Source: Candidatus Omnitrophota bacterium
Lineage (GTDB): Bacteria > Omnitrophota > Gorgyraeia > Zapsychrales > JANLHA01
Assembly: GCA_023247815.1 (NCBI GenBank)
Contig: JAHFFS010000090.1
Span: 1 to 6,385, forward strand
DNA: 6,385 bases
Direction: 5' to 3'
The notes under the pieces are model-generated. The model did no database searches. It worked only from the letters and a program-made list of their open reading frames with translations, and was not told the origin of the DNA. Made by a program: the position numbers and the translations under genes. This document shows, one piece after another, positions 6,367 through 6,385 of this stretch. Every line of letters starts with the position of its first letter. Positions within the stretch are counted from its first letter, which is position 1.

Positions 6367-6385
6367 CACGGGAGGGGCCTTATTT

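Noticed and set aside
6333..6385. C-terminal end of an upstream membrane-anchor gene in the right margin
   Set aside because: One minus-strand frame has a TAA at 6380-6382 and another is open, but about 50 bases cannot show which, if any, codes for the anchor.

Overview
The window is a compact stretch of ordinary bacterial chromosome. All five genes lie on the minus strand, so transcription runs from high to low coordinates: sdhA, sdhB, a 112-bp inverted-repeat element, hemN, hemE, and a hemY-type protoporphyrinogen oxidase that runs off the left edge. Almost every base outside the element is coding. I see no RNA gene, CRISPR array, transposase or phage gene. Base composition is moderate in the genes and AT-rich in the single real intergenic gap. 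The taxon cannot be fixed from this alone. The E. coli-type anaerobic HemN with a HemY-type oxidase, plus an SdhAB pair resembling mycobacterial Sdh1, would suit a respiring bacterium from a less-studied, probably Gram-negative phylum, but that is inference.

Right part (3773-6332): the flavoprotein and iron-sulfur subunits of succinate dehydrogenase/fumarate reductase. sdhA and sdhB overlap by 8 nt, and the sdhB ribosome site lies inside sdhA. The membrane anchor is not in the window and is expected beyond the right edge. Both proteins resemble the mycobacterial Sdh1 type (Rv0248c/Rv0247c, from memory) more than E. coli SdhAB.

Middle (3662-3772): an AT-rich gap filled by two perfect 24-nt inverted arms around a 64-bp spacer. 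Each arm contains the near-palindrome AGGGGACAGTCCCCT. The arm nearest sdhB supplies the last codon and stop of that gene, so the element looks like an insertion at its extreme 3' end. This is the least ordinary object in the window.

Left part (1-3628): a heme module. HemE makes coproporphyrinogen III, HemN converts it to protoporphyrinogen IX without oxygen, and HemY oxidises that to protoporphyrin IX. hemN and hemE overlap by 4 nt through a TTG start, and hemE and hemY are 8 nt apart, so they form one translationally coupled unit. The succinate dehydrogenase genes may be on the same transcript or may be separated from it by the repeat. I found no clear new biological system. The points worth checking are the repeat element, the type of succinate dehydrogenase, and a substituted conserved motif in HemE.
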